This document shows, in pieces, positions 1 through 8,594 of a stretch of 64,000 nucleotides of DNA. A program made the translations under genes and the position numbers. This stretch comes from Terrabacter sp040702505 (GTDB lineage Bacteria; Actinomycetota; Actinomycetes; Actinomycetales; Dermatophilaceae). The notes beneath the pieces are model-generated. The model had not been told where the DNA came from. It saw only the letters and a program-made list of their open reading frames with translations, and ran no database searches. Where the stretch lies: NCBI RefSeq assembly GCF_040702505.1, contig NZ_JBFBLC010000001.1, positions 1,116,001-1,180,000 of the forward strand, written 5' to 3'. Numbering within the stretch: position 1 is the stretch's first letter; each line of letters opens with the position of its first letter.

Positions 1-69
1 GGCAAGACCGCCAGCGCCGTCTACGCGTGGAGCTCGGTCCAGGACACGGCCACCACGACCAACCAGTGA
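1..69 (+). CDS. C-terminal end of a protein cut by the window edge
   Basis: Frame 1 is open from the first base to a TGA at 67-69 and gives 22 residues ending in SSVQDTATTTNQ. Nothing in this tail identifies a family. It lies 175 bases upstream of a SipW-type signal peptidase on the same strand. In other bacteria SipW peptidases are usually preceded or followed by their secreted substrates, so a SipW-dependent exported protein is a reasonable guess, but this is inference from position only. Confidence 0.5.
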   Translation, partial: GKTASAVYAWSSVQDTATTTNQ

Positions 70-244
70 CCTGACCCGGTCATCTGACCGAATGACCTGA
101 CCCCGCAAGGGGTTCGGAGGGCCTTGGGAGGGGCCCGAAGTAGGTCGGGAGGGGCTGTTGGGGAGCCCCTCCCGGCACCAGCACATGGACCGACCAGCCA
201 CACCAGCCCGCACTAGACCGAGACGCAGAGAGCAGGAGAGCGAC

Positions 245-847
245 ATGGCACGTCAGCACACACAAGGCGTGGGCGCCCTGCGCCGCCTGTCCCGGTGGGC
301 AGTCAACCTCGTGGTCTTCGTCGTGATCGCGGCGTGTGCCGCGTGGCTGGTCCCGAGCCTGATGGGCTACAGCCGTTACGTCATCACCGGGGGGTCGATG
401 ACAGGCACCTACGACAAGGGCTCGATCGTCCTCGAGAAGCCGGTCGCCGTCCACGACCTGAAGGTGGGCGACGTCATCACCTACCTGCCGCCCGCCGACT
501 CGGGGGTCGCGAACCTCGTCACCCATCGCATCCTCGCGATGAAGCCGGCCGCCGGGGGCGGAACGGTCTTCACGACGAAGGGCGACGCCAACCCCAAGCC
601 GGACCCCTGGCACTTCACTTTGGTCTCGCAGGAGCAGCCCCTCGTGCAGCTCGGGGTCCCGCACGCCGGCTGGGTCCTCATCGCGCTGGCCGACCGCAAC
701 ACCCGGATGATGCTGATCGGCGGCCCCGCCGCGCTCATCGCGCTGGTCGCCCTGGGCCAGCTCGCTGGCGCCGCCCGGCCGGGCACTCGCCGCCGGGAGG
801 CGGCCAAAGCCCCGACCGCCACGGTCGCGGCCGCCCCGGCCGGCTGA
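245..847 (+). CDS. SipW-type (ER-like) signal peptidase I
   Basis: A 200-residue S26 signal peptidase of the SipW/archaeal-ER class, which cleaves signal peptides of selected exported proteins at the outer face of the membrane. I start it at ATG 245, which has AGGAG six bases upstream; an upstream ATG at 158 lacks this. One membrane segment spans about residues 18-38, followed by the nucleophile motif GGSMTGTYDKGS with Ser51. The second catalytic residue is a histidine (VTHRIL, His94) where bacterial LepB has a lysine, which defines the Ser/His class. The conserved KGDAN motif follows near residue 112, and a hydrophobic C-terminal segment lies at about 143-175. The likely substrate is the Ig-repeat protein 200 bases downstream. 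Confidence 0.88.
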   Translation: MARQHTQGVGALRRLSRWAVNLVVFVVIAACAAWLVPSLMGYSRYVITGGSMTGTYDKGSIVLEKPVAVHDLKVGDVITYLPPADSGVANLVTHRILAMKPAAGGGTVFTTKGDANPKPDPWHFTLVSQEQPLVQLGVPHAGWVLIALADRNTRMMLIGGPAALIALVALGQLAGAARPGTRRREAAKAPTATVAAAPAG

Positions 848-1049
848 CCCGCTCCGGTCCACCGGGCCGGACCACGAACCAGGTCCTCAGCACACTTCCC
901 TGGGTGTGCTGGGGGCCCGCCCGCGTCCTGGGCCCGAGAGGCTGGCGCACCTGTTACCGAAGCGTGGAGCGCGCGGCCCTCGCTGTTGCCTTCCCGTGGG
1001 GTGCCGATCCCTAGCGTTGGACCCGTCCACACCAGTCGGAGGAGAGACC

Positions 1050-2888
1050 ATGACCCGCCGCCCCGTCGCACAGCTGGCCCTCGCGGTCGCCGTCGCGCTC
1101 GGCGTGCTGTGCGTGGTCACGAGTGTCCTCTCGCCGGCGGTCGCCTTCAGCGGCGCGACGTTCAGCAGCACGAGCTCCAACGCCGTGAGCACCGTGAAGG
1201 CCGCGTCCGACTGGACACCGCCGACCGTCTCGATGGTCGACCCCGGCTCACCGGTCAAGGGCACGGTGACCGTGTCCGCGAACGCCGCCGACGCCGACAG
1301 CGGCGTCGCCTCGGTCGCGCTGCAGTACCTGGCGCCCAACGGCTCGGGCTGGGTCACGCTGTGCACCGCGACCGCAGCGCCCTACGCGTGCAGCTGGAAC
1401 ACGACGGGCGGCGCGGACGGCTCGTACGGCCTGCGCGCCGCGGCCACCGACAACGCCGGCTACTCGACGACCTCCTCCACGGTGCAGGTCACCGTGGCCA
1501 ACAACCTCCTCGTCGTGCTGGGCAACCCCGGCGACATCGTGCGCGGGACGGTGCCGCTGACGGCCACGCTCTACAACACCGGCACCGTCGCCTACTCGGT
1601 CGCGATCCAGTACGCCGTGAGCGGCACGACGACGTGGAAGACGCTCTGCACGGCGACGACCGCCCCGTATGCGTGCAGCTGGAGCACCGCGGGCGCGGCG
1701 TTCACGCAGGGCGAGTCCTACGACCTGAGGGCCGTGGCGTCCGCCGGCACCGCCAGCTCCACGTCCGCCACCGTGGTCGGCACCGTGGTCGACAACGTCG
1801 CCCCGACGGTCACCGTCCAGGACCCGGGCAGCCCCCTCCGCGGGACCGTGTCCCTCGGGGCGACCGCGAGCGACGCCGAGTCAGGGGTGTCGCAGGTCCT
1901 CATCCAGCTCCAGCTGTCCGGCACCTCCACGTGGACGACCGCCTGCACGCTGACCGTCGACCCGTTCGGCTGCCGCTACGACACGACGAAGCTGGCCGAC
2001 GGCACGTACGTCTTCCGCGCCGTGGCGACCGATGCCGCCGGCAACACCACCACGTCTGCGGTCGTGGGCGGGCGGGCTGTCGACAACACCGTCTCGTCGG
2101 TCTCCATGGAGGACCCGGGCGCCTACCTCAGCGGCTCGGCGACGCTGAACGCGACCGCGAGCTCGACGGCCGGCATCACGTCGGTGCGCATCGACTACGC
2201 GCCCACCGGCACCACGTCGTGGGCGCCCGTCTGCACCGACACGACCGCGCCGTATGCGTGCAGCTGGGACACCACCAAGGTGGCCGACGGACTCTACGAC
2301 CTGCGGGCGGTCCTCGTCGACGGCAAGGGCAGCACCACGACCTCCGCCACCGTGAGCGCGCGCCGCATCGACAACAGCCCGGTGCGTGGCTACGACGTGC
2401 AGACCGTGTCGGGCGGCGCCACAGCAGGCAAGCTCGACTCGGGCGACGTCCTGCGCCTCACCTACTCGCAGCAGGTCGACCTCACGACCATCACGCCGGG
2501 CTGGACCGGGTCGAGCCTCCCCGTCACGCTCCGGCTGCGCGACGGCGCGGTGCTCGGCCTCAGCGGCTCGTCCGACACCGTCGACGTGCTGCGCAACGGC
2601 GCCGCCGTGAACCTGGGCTCGGTCAACCTCAAGCAGGACTACATCAAGTCAGGCAAGACGGCGCAGTTCGCCGCCACGATGGTGGCCTCGACGACGACGG
2701 TCGGCGGAGTGAGTGCCACCGTGGTCACCATCACGCTGGGGAGCACCACGAGCTCGAGCTCGCTGCGCACGGTGACGACCGCGGCGGCGATGGTCTGGGC
2801 GCCGTCGGCCGGGGTCACCGACCTCAACAAGGTCCCGTGCTCCACTGCACCGACCTCCGAGCTCGGCACCCTCGACCGGGACTTCTGA
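1050..2888 (+). CDS. Secreted four-repeat Ig-like protein, probable SipW substrate
   Basis: A 612-residue exported protein with no enzymatic motif. ATG 1050 follows a strong GGAGGAGAG. The N-terminus has a hydrophobic segment (about 8-33) followed by a segment resembling mature starts of SipW-dependent proteins (AFSGATFSS, then AASDW). Four tandem repeats of about 95 residues follow (roughly 57-150, 151-248, 249-344, 345-440). Each has a DPG (or NPGD) start, an internal DG.Y.LRA-like strand and a cysteine pair, as in the APYACSW motif, suggesting one disulfide per Ig-like domain. A different C-terminal domain of about 170 residues (DSGDVLRLTYSQQVD region) is unassigned; it has the look of a calcium-dependent or adhesin-type beta domain. 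The stop codon overlaps the start of the next gene. A surface or filament role is inference. Confidence 0.75.
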   Translation: MTRRPVAQLALAVAVALGVLCVVTSVLSPAVAFSGATFSSTSSNAVSTVKAASDWTPPTVSMVDPGSPVKGTVTVSANAADADSGVASVALQYLAPNGSGWVTLCTATAAPYACSWNTTGGADGSYGLRAAATDNAGYSTTSSTVQVTVANNLLVVLGNPGDIVRGTVPLTATLYNTGTVAYSVAIQYAVSGTTTWKTLCTATTAPYACSWSTAGAAFTQGESYDLRAVASAGTASSTSATVVGTVVDNVAPTVTVQDPGSPLRGTVSLGATASDAESGVSQVLIQLQLSGTSTWTTACTLTVDPFGCRYDTTKLADGTYVFRAVATDAAGNTTTSAVVGGRAVDNTVSSVSMEDPGAYLSGSATLNATASSTAGITSVRIDYAPTGTTSWAPVCTDTTAPYACSWDTTKVADGLYDLRAVLVDGKGSTTTSATVSARRIDNSPVRGYDVQTVSGGATAGKLDSGDVLRLTYSQQVDLTTITPGWTGSSLPVTLRLRDGAVLGLSGSSDTVDVLRNGAAVNLGSVNLKQDYIKSGKTAQFAATMVASTTTVGGVSATVVTITLGSTTSSSSLRTVTTAAAMVWAPSAGVTDLNKVPCSTAPTSELGTLDRDF

Positions 2889-3307
2889 TGTCGCGACGCA
2901 CCCTGCCGCGGGTCCGAGGGACACGGCATACCCCGTGCTCGCGGCTCGCGGGGGTGCTCTCGGTCGGGCTCGCGCTCACGGTCGGCGGGCTCCGTTCGGG
3001 CGGCGAGCCCGCGCCGTGGGTGGTGGTGCTCGTCGGGGCGGTCGTCCTCGCGGGCACGGCCGCGGGCGTGAAGCTGTGGCGGGACAACTGCTTCGAGTCG
3101 CGGCTGGTCGTCGTCGTGCTGGCCGTCCTCACTGCGGCGGGGCAGACGCTGGCCTCGACGGTCGGCGCCCCCGGAGGCGAGGGGGCCCACTGGCGCGCGA
3201 CCGCGGTCCTCGTCGTCGCTCTCGCCGTGGCGATCCCGATCCTCGTGGCCGCCGACACCCGTCAGCGTGGCCGCGCCGTGGAGCCGGAGCCGCCCTATGC
3301 TCTCTGA
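2888..3307 (+). CDS. Small integral membrane protein of unknown function
   Basis: A 139-residue protein whose ATG shares its first base with the last base of the preceding stop (TGATG), so it is translationally coupled to the Ig-repeat gene. It has a basic N-terminus and about four hydrophobic segments (near residues 20-35, 42-58, 68-85 and 105-122). No catalytic or binding motif is visible and I do not recognise a family. Its 3' end overlaps the response-regulator start by 11 bases, which places it in the same transcript as the signal peptidase, Ig protein and two-component pair. A sensing or envelope-anchoring role would be a guess. Confidence 0.6.
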   Translation: MSRRTLPRVRGTRHTPCSRLAGVLSVGLALTVGGLRSGGEPAPWVVVLVGAVVLAGTAAGVKLWRDNCFESRLVVVVLAVLTAAGQTLASTVGAPGGEGAHWRATAVLVVALAVAIPILVAADTRQRGRAVEPEPPYAL

Positions 3308-4043
3308 GGTGACGCACCAGATCCTCGTGGTGGAGGACGACGACGGCATCGCGCTGCCCCTGCTGCGCACCCTCGACCGCGAGGGGTATGCCGTCGAGCG
3401 GGTCGCGACGGGCACCGACGGACTCGAGCGGGTGGCCCGGGGAGACGTCGACCTCGTCGTGCTCGACCTCGGCCTCCCCGACATCGACGGCCTCGACGTC
3501 TGCCGGCAGCTGCGCACCGACGGCTACGACAACGGCATCCTCATCCTCACGGCCCGGGGCGGTGAGCTCGACCGCGTCGTGGGGCTCGACGTCGGCGCCG
3601 ACGACTACCTCGGCAAGCCCTTCGGCCTCGCCGAGTTCCTCGCGCGCGCAAGGGCGCTGCTGCGGCGGACGACTCGCGGGGGCAGCTCGGGCGGCGGCAG
3701 TGGCAGCAGTGGCAATGGCGGCAGTGGCAGCGACGCGCCGGCCGCGAGTGCGACGGGCCCGGGGCTGCGCGTGGACCCCGGGGCGCGGCGCGTCTGGGTG
3801 GGCGCCGACGAGGTCGCCCTGACCTCAAAGGAGTTCGACCTCCTCGCGCTGCTGGACTCCGAGCGCGGGCAGGTGCTCTCCCGGGAGCGACTGATGGACG
3901 AGGTGTGGGACGAGAACTGGTTCGGCTCGACCAAGACACTCGACGTGACGGTGGGACGACTGCGGCAGAAGCTCGACGACAGCCACGCCCCGGCTCGCAT
4001 CGTGACGGTGCGCGGCGTGGGCTTCCGGCTGGAAGCCGGCTAG
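3297..4043 (+). CDS. OmpR/PhoB-family response regulator
   Basis: A 248-residue regulator. The receiver domain (about 8-120) shows the acidic pocket VVEDDDG, the phospho-acceptor in VVLDLGLPD (Asp57) and the conserved Lys in YLGKPF. A Gly/Ser-rich linker of about 25 residues, unusually long for this family, joins it to a C-terminal winged helix (about 150-246) with the typical LTSKEFDLL, LDVTVGRLRQKL and RIVTVRGVGFRL blocks. ATG 3297 overlaps the preceding gene; a GTG at 3309 is an alternative. The cognate kinase begins three bases after the stop. Targets are unknown; the adjoining secretion genes are the obvious candidates. Confidence 0.92.
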   Translation: MLSEVTHQILVVEDDDGIALPLLRTLDREGYAVERVATGTDGLERVARGDVDLVVLDLGLPDIDGLDVCRQLRTDGYDNGILILTARGGELDRVVGLDVGADDYLGKPFGLAEFLARARALLRRTTRGGSSGGGSGSSGNGGSGSDAPAASATGPGLRVDPGARRVWVGADEVALTSKEFDLLALLDSERGQVLSRERLMDEVWDENWFGSTKTLDVTVGRLRQKLDDSHAPARIVTVRGVGFRLEAG

Positions 4044-4046
4044 CCC

Positions 4047-5255
4047 GTGCGGGAACGCCTCGTCGCGGCGTTCGTCGGGCTCACGGTCGTGGTGGTGGCC
4101 CTCTTCGGCGTCCCACGCGCGTACATGGTCGCGGACATGGTCCGCGGGCAGGAGCAGTCGAAGGTCGACCGGGTGGCCGACCTGGCGGAAGTCGTCGTGG
4201 AGCAGCAGGTGGCCGGTGGCCGGCCGGTGACGGTCGACGGGCTGAACCGGCTGACCGCTGCCGGTGAGCAGGTGTCGGTCGAGGTCGACGGGCGCAGTGT
4301 GGTCTCCACCGACTTCGGACAGGCGGCCCGCGCCGACGACCTGGTGGCGACCCGGCGGCTCACCGGCGGCGGGACGCTCTCCGTCCGTCGCAGTGCCGCC
4401 GCCGTCGGCGACCAGGTGGCGCAGGCGCTCCTGTCGGTGGTTCTCCTGGGGCTCGGCCTGGTGCTGGCCTCGGGTGTCGTCGGCTTCGTGCTGGCCAGGC
4501 GGCTGGCCCGGCCCTTCCAGGAGCTCGCGACCGCCGCGGAGGGCCTGGGCTCGGGGCAGCTGGAACCACGCCTGCCCCGCTACGCCGTCCCCGAGGCGCA
4601 GGCCATCCGGGACGCGCTCGTCACCAGCGGTAGCCGGATCTCCAGGGCGCGGGAGCGCGACCGCGAGCTCGCGGTGCATGCCTCCCACGAGCTGCGCACC
4701 CCGCTGACGGCCCTGCGCCTCGACCTGGAGGACCTCGCCCTGTGGCCCGAGACGCCGGCGACGGTGGCCGCCGAGCTGCGTCGCTCCGTCGGGGACCTCG
4801 ACCGCCTCGGCACGGCGATCGGTGACGTGCTCGACTTCTCGGCTCGTCGGTCTCGCGACGACGAGAGCGAGGTGGACCTGGCGCGGCTCGTCACCGACGA
4901 GGTGCGGCGCGCGACGACCGCGGGGGGTCCGCCGGTCACGTGCGAGACGCCGGGGCTTGTTCTGGTGAGGGCTGATCGGGGGGTCCTCGCCGAGCTGGTC
5001 GGGCTCATGGTCGCGAACGCCCGACGTGGTGCGGTGGCCGTGGCCGTGCACGTCGAGCACCGCGGTCCACACCTGGAGGTCCGGACGGTCGCACAGCTCA
5101 CCGAGAGCGTGAGTGGCTTTGTGGCGCAGGGCGACCCGGCGTGGTCTCGCGCCTCAGCGCTCGCGATCACACTGGGCGCGCGGCTCACCCGCGGTGCCGT
5201 CCCCGGCGAGGCGGTCCTGCGGCTGCCAGGTACGCGCGACGGCGACCTCTCGTAG
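4047..5255 (+). CDS. Membrane sensor histidine kinase with degenerate ATPase domain
   Basis: A 402-residue sensor kinase beginning at GTG 4047, three bases after the response regulator. It has an N-terminal membrane helix (about 5-28), a short extracytoplasmic region, a second helix (about 125-150), a HAMP-like linker and a HisKA domain with the H-box ASHELRTPLTAL (His214). The C-terminal third should be the ATP-binding domain. An N-box-like stretch (GLMVANARRGA) is present, but I cannot find the usual DxGxG or GLGL glycine boxes. The domain looks eroded, so autophosphorylation by this protein alone is doubtful. It could act mainly as a phosphatase or work with another kinase. The family assignment is firm; full kinase activity is not. 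Confidence 0.85.
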   Translation: MRERLVAAFVGLTVVVVALFGVPRAYMVADMVRGQEQSKVDRVADLAEVVVEQQVAGGRPVTVDGLNRLTAAGEQVSVEVDGRSVVSTDFGQAARADDLVATRRLTGGGTLSVRRSAAAVGDQVAQALLSVVLLGLGLVLASGVVGFVLARRLARPFQELATAAEGLGSGQLEPRLPRYAVPEAQAIRDALVTSGSRISRARERDRELAVHASHELRTPLTALRLDLEDLALWPETPATVAAELRRSVGDLDRLGTAIGDVLDFSARRSRDDESEVDLARLVTDEVRRATTAGGPPVTCETPGLVLVRADRGVLAELVGLMVANARRGAVAVAVHVEHRGPHLEVRTVAQLTESVSGFVAQGDPAWSRASALAITLGARLTRGAVPGEAVLRLPGTRDGDLS

Positions 5256-5290
5256 GCGGACCGGCGGGACAGGTCTCTCGGATGGATCGG

Positions 5291-7261
5291 CTAGTTGAGG
5301 GGCAGGCTCCACTTCTGGGCTGCGGTTCCGTTGCAGGTGTAGATCTGTAGCTGGGTGCCGTTGGTCAGGCTGGCGCCGGGGTCGTCGAGGCATCTGCCTG
5401 AGTGCGGGTTGTAGAGGGCTCCGTTGGGCTGGGGCACCCAGGTCTGCGCGCCGGTGCCATTGCAGCCCCACAGCTGCACTTTGGTGCCGTTGGTCGTTCC
5501 CGCCCCCGAGACGTCCAGGCACTTGGCCAGTGCTCGGAGCGTATGGCCGGCGCTGACGGTCCACTGTTGCGCGCCGGTGCGGTTGCAGGTGTAGATCTGG
5601 ACCGGGGTTCCGTTCCCTGAGTTGCCGCCTCTCACATCGACGCACTTGCCGCCCACGCCGACGATGGGGCCGGTCGCAAGATGTGTGGTGAGGCCGAATG
5701 CGGAGACGACGCCGTCGCGGTTGCCGACATACACGCGGCCACCGCTGGTGGCCGGGACGGCGAACTTGGCCGCCGTGCCGATCGGGTAGAAGAAGCGCAG
5801 GCCAAGCGCGCCGTTCACCGGCACCGCGTCGTACGCGCGCAGCTGCCCGCCGGCACCCGTCGACCCGGTGGAGTACTGCGCCCAGACCAGGGCGCTGCCA
5901 GAGGTCGTCCCGTTGGAGGTGACGACCGGGGAGCCGGAGGTGTATCCCCACGAGTCGGTGGTGGTCCCCGCCGCGGTGAGGTTCGGGCCGCCCGACGTGG
6001 TGACACCTACCTTGAACGCGCGCAGCGGGCCGCCGTTGGTGACGGTGTACGCGTATCCGCCGTTTCCGCCCCAGAAGGCAGGATGACCCCACACGCCCCG
6101 GTAGGGACCCACGGTCTGCAGTACGGCGTCGGTCCCGCCCGCTCCCTGTGCCATGCCACCCAAGCGGTCGCGGTCGAGCAGGAAGACCCGTCCGTCCTTG
6201 CCGACCTCCACCAGCAGGTGCGGGTGTGCGGTGGTGCCGAACCCGTCGGGCAGGCCCATCGGTCCGCCCGATCCCAGGTCGGTGTCGTACTGGTCGAGGT
6301 GGGCGTTGTTCGCGGGGCTGAAGAAGTCCGTGGCGGTCAGGCTGCCATCTGCGTTCACCTGCAGACGGACCACGGAGTCGCCCAACTGACCGGGCGGCTT
6401 GGAGCCGGGACCGGCGGTTGGTGAGACGCCGTTGCCGGTGGCCAGGATGATGCGGCCCGGGCCGTCGGAAACCAGCCCTCCGCCGGACTGCCAGACTCCA
6501 CCCTTGCCATTGGCGTATCCCGCCTCGGTGGACCACATGGTGGTCTGGGCTCCGGTCGCGGCGTCCACGCCGACGAGGTAGCCGTTGTACGGCCCGTAGT
6601 CGCAGTGGCTGGCGAAGGCTGCGTAGACGACCCCGCCCAGCAGCAGCAGCCCGGGACGCTGCATGGCCGTCTTGGGGTTGAAGGGGTTGCCGGGGGAGTT
6701 GGTCGGCGTCCCGGCGATCACGTGGGGGAAGCCGCCGCGTTCGCTCCCGGTGGTGATGTCGATGGCATGCAGGTACCAGTGCGGCGAGTCCGCGGTCGCA
6801 CCGTCGTTGACCTTGGCGGTGAAGTAGGCGGTGCTGGTGACGGGGTCGACGACGGGGGTGGAGGTGACCCCGATGGTGGGAACCAGGTCGGTGCAGCCGA
6901 TCGCGGATGCCGGCCACGCCGGCCCGACGTTGCGCTGCCAGCGGATGACCCCGGTGACCGGGTCCAGACCATAGACCCAGTCGTTCTCGGTAGCCACGAG
7001 CAGCACACCCCCGGCGACGATGGGCTGGGCGTAGATCTGCCCGTTCAGTCGGGTCGAGAACAGCCTCCCGAAGTACGGTGACGACGCAGTCGCCGGGGAA
7101 AGCGCAGACTCGCTCCGGTCCCAGCCGGTGCGCAAGGTGTCGACCGAGACGGTGGTCTCGTCCGCCCGCCCGCTCGGGGCCAGGACGAGCAGGCCGGCAC
7201 CGACCAGCAGGAACGCCCCAAGGGCTGCGAAGTAACAACGAAGATGAGCAGCATTGCGCAC
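5291..7261 (-). CDS. Secreted PQQ-like beta-propeller protein with C-terminal ricin-type lectin domain
   Basis: A 656-residue exported protein. I start it at GTG 7261, which has a run of seven Gs upstream and begins directly with a signal peptide (basic start, hydrophobic core, cleavage near PSGRA-DE). An ATG 96 bases further upstream would add 32 residues with no signal-peptide character. Residues about 40-520 form repeated propeller blades with WxxN/YxLD-type strands like quinoprotein dehydrogenases and PQQ-binding-like proteins. I cannot confirm cofactor or calcium ligands. The last 130 residues are a beta-trefoil lectin with three QxW motifs (QQW, QTW, QKW). This domain pairing suggests an extracellular protein that binds carbohydrate; substrate unknown. 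It is convergent with the kinase, 35 bases away. Confidence 0.8.
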   Translation of the reverse strand: MRNAAHLRCYFAALGAFLLVGAGLLVLAPSGRADETTVSVDTLRTGWDRSESALSPATASSPYFGRLFSTRLNGQIYAQPIVAGGVLLVATENDWVYGLDPVTGVIRWQRNVGPAWPASAIGCTDLVPTIGVTSTPVVDPVTSTAYFTAKVNDGATADSPHWYLHAIDITTGSERGGFPHVIAGTPTNSPGNPFNPKTAMQRPGLLLLGGVVYAAFASHCDYGPYNGYLVGVDAATGAQTTMWSTEAGYANGKGGVWQSGGGLVSDGPGRIILATGNGVSPTAGPGSKPPGQLGDSVVRLQVNADGSLTATDFFSPANNAHLDQYDTDLGSGGPMGLPDGFGTTAHPHLLVEVGKDGRVFLLDRDRLGGMAQGAGGTDAVLQTVGPYRGVWGHPAFWGGNGGYAYTVTNGGPLRAFKVGVTTSGGPNLTAAGTTTDSWGYTSGSPVVTSNGTTSGSALVWAQYSTGSTGAGGQLRAYDAVPVNGALGLRFFYPIGTAAKFAVPATSGGRVYVGNRDGVVSAFGLTTHLATGPIVGVGGKCVDVRGGNSGNGTPVQIYTCNRTGAQQWTVSAGHTLRALAKCLDVSGAGTTNGTKVQLWGCNGTGAQTWVPQPNGALYNPHSGRCLDDPGASLTNGTQLQIYTCNGTAAQKWSLPLN

Positions 7262-7484
7262 GGTACCCCCCCCGCACGGTGAAACCCCCTGGCCCGCAAG
7301 GGCGGACCGACAAAACCAATGTAGGAGCAGGCAGTTCGCTGTTCCGGCGATCGGCAACTATCGGGTCCGGTATGCCGCCGCCAGCGGACTCTCTACCCCC
7401 GAAGATCCGGGCATAGGGGGCAAGCTCGACGCGGCGCCGACAAGCACTGGGCCGGTCGCTTCGTGGAAGCGCATACTCGATTGC

Positions 7485-7850
7485 ATGGCTGGCCTGCGAG
7501 CGTTTCTCCGCGCCGGTGGCCTGGTCGGGCTCTTCTGCCTGGTCGCATGCTCTGGCCCTGCCGCGACCACGACCAGCCCGGCGCCGTCACCATCCACCAG
7601 CTCGACATCGGCTCAACCGCCGAGTGGCGCCACTGCTCAGGCGCGCTACCTCGCCGAAGCACGGATAGACCTGAAGCACCCCGACAGGGCCGCCATGATC
7701 GCCACGGCCCAGTCGATCTGCGCGACCATCCGATCAGGCTCGCGCGACGACGCCGTAGGTGACCTGGCCGCCCGGATAGGAGATCAACCCGCTGCCTACC
7801 GGCTGGTCAGCCTCGCGGCCGACGCCTACTGCCCGCAACCGCCCCACTGA
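7485..7850 (+). CDS. Small DUF732-like lipoprotein
   Basis: A 121-residue predicted lipoprotein. It has a short basic start, a hydrophobic segment and a lipobox (FCLVAC, Cys near residue 22), followed by a Ser/Thr/Pro-rich linker and an alpha-helical domain of about 75 residues with two cysteines (SICATI and AYCPQ). This arrangement resembles the DUF732 family common in mycobacteria and other actinobacteria, whose function is unknown. ATG 7485 is chosen because it places the signal sequence at the N-terminus. It is the last chromosomal gene before the left attachment repeat of the integrated element. Confidence 0.6.
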   Translation: MAGLRAFLRAGGLVGLFCLVACSGPAATTTSPAPSPSTSSTSAQPPSGATAQARYLAEARIDLKHPDRAAMIATAQSICATIRSGSRDDAVGDLAARIGDQPAAYRLVSLAADAYCPQPPH

Positions 7851-7939
7851 GGCAGACCAGGGTCGAACCGCACAATGGGGCCTCGTCGCGGTCTTCAGTG
7901 CCGTACCAAGCACCGGCTGCCGGCTGACCTGTGTCAGCC

Positions 7940-7988
7940 TGTGGTGGGCCCCGTCGGGCTCGAACCGACGACCAGCGGATTAAAAGTC
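7940..7988. repeat. Left attachment site, partial duplicate of tRNA-Lys 3' half
   Basis: These 49 bases are identical to 25551-25599 and correspond to the encoded CCA, acceptor 3' strand, T arm, variable loop and part of the anticodon arm of tRNA-Lys on the minus strand. The sequence diverges from the tRNA right after the anticodon region, so this copy cannot be a functional tRNA. A further 14-base match with the same offset (7918-7931 against 25529-25542) lies just outside the repeat. Confidence 0.9.
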
Positions 7989-8594
7989 GGTCGAGACCGG
8001 GTTGTCGCGCTTTCCCGGAGGCCCTTTGGAGCACGCGTTGACGGGCATCGGTTGTGGGCGTTCGACCACCTTTGCCGATCGGGTGTGCCCCTGGTGCGCC
8101 CCAGCCTGGTGGATGTCATGGCGGCCGCATGCGCCGTCGTGGTCTGCGCAGTGATGCCACGGCGGCTCGGCTGGGAGGCCACGCGCAGAAGGCGCACGCG
8201 GAGGCCCGAAACGCGGGTGGTGGGGCCGGCCCCGCGCCTGTGGTGGGCAGTGGTCCTCTGTGGGTCTGTGCCGGGCAGTCGACGGCTGGGGCTGCTCTCG
8301 TCGTGGCGCCTGATGGCGAGCCGCAGGTCGTGGTCGTCGGTCCAGCTGCCGGCGGCGGGGCGGGCGCCCCCTGGGCGTGGTTGAAAGCGTGGGGGCGGTG
8401 GGGTGCGCGAGGACGGCGCGCCAGCGCCGCCCGCAGCGCGGGGTCCCCGACGCGGGTCCCCGCGCTTTTCTGCGCCTTAGGCGCAGCTTGAGCCAGTACA
8501 GAAAGTCTTCACCGAACCGAATGTCGACCCGCTGTCCCCGATCAGCGCGCACTGGCAACGGGCATGTCCGGAAGACTGGAGGAGGCTGTCTGCC
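7989..8594. other. Stretch inside the left element end without a supported gene
   Basis: About 600 bases between the left attachment repeat and the DUF1801 remnant. Several overlapping open frames exist on both strands, but they are Arg/Pro/Ala-rich, lack good ribosome-binding sites and show no recognisable motif, which is typical of non-coding high-GC DNA. I see no clear hairpin, RNA gene or insertion sequence. Confidence 0.5.

Noticed and set aside
80..862. Long minus-strand frame opposite the signal peptidase
   Set aside because: Low-complexity Arg/Gly/Asp product with no motif; it is a shadow of the plus-strand gene in high-GC DNA.
5154..7319. Second long minus-strand frame overlapping the propeller-lectin gene
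   Set aside because: Arginine-rich product without motif; the overlapping frame (5291-7261) has a signal peptide, propeller and lectin motifs.
7980..8558. 192-codon minus-strand frame at the left end of the element
   Set aside because: Arg/Pro-rich, starts without ribosome-binding site, runs into the attachment repeat and shows no family pattern.
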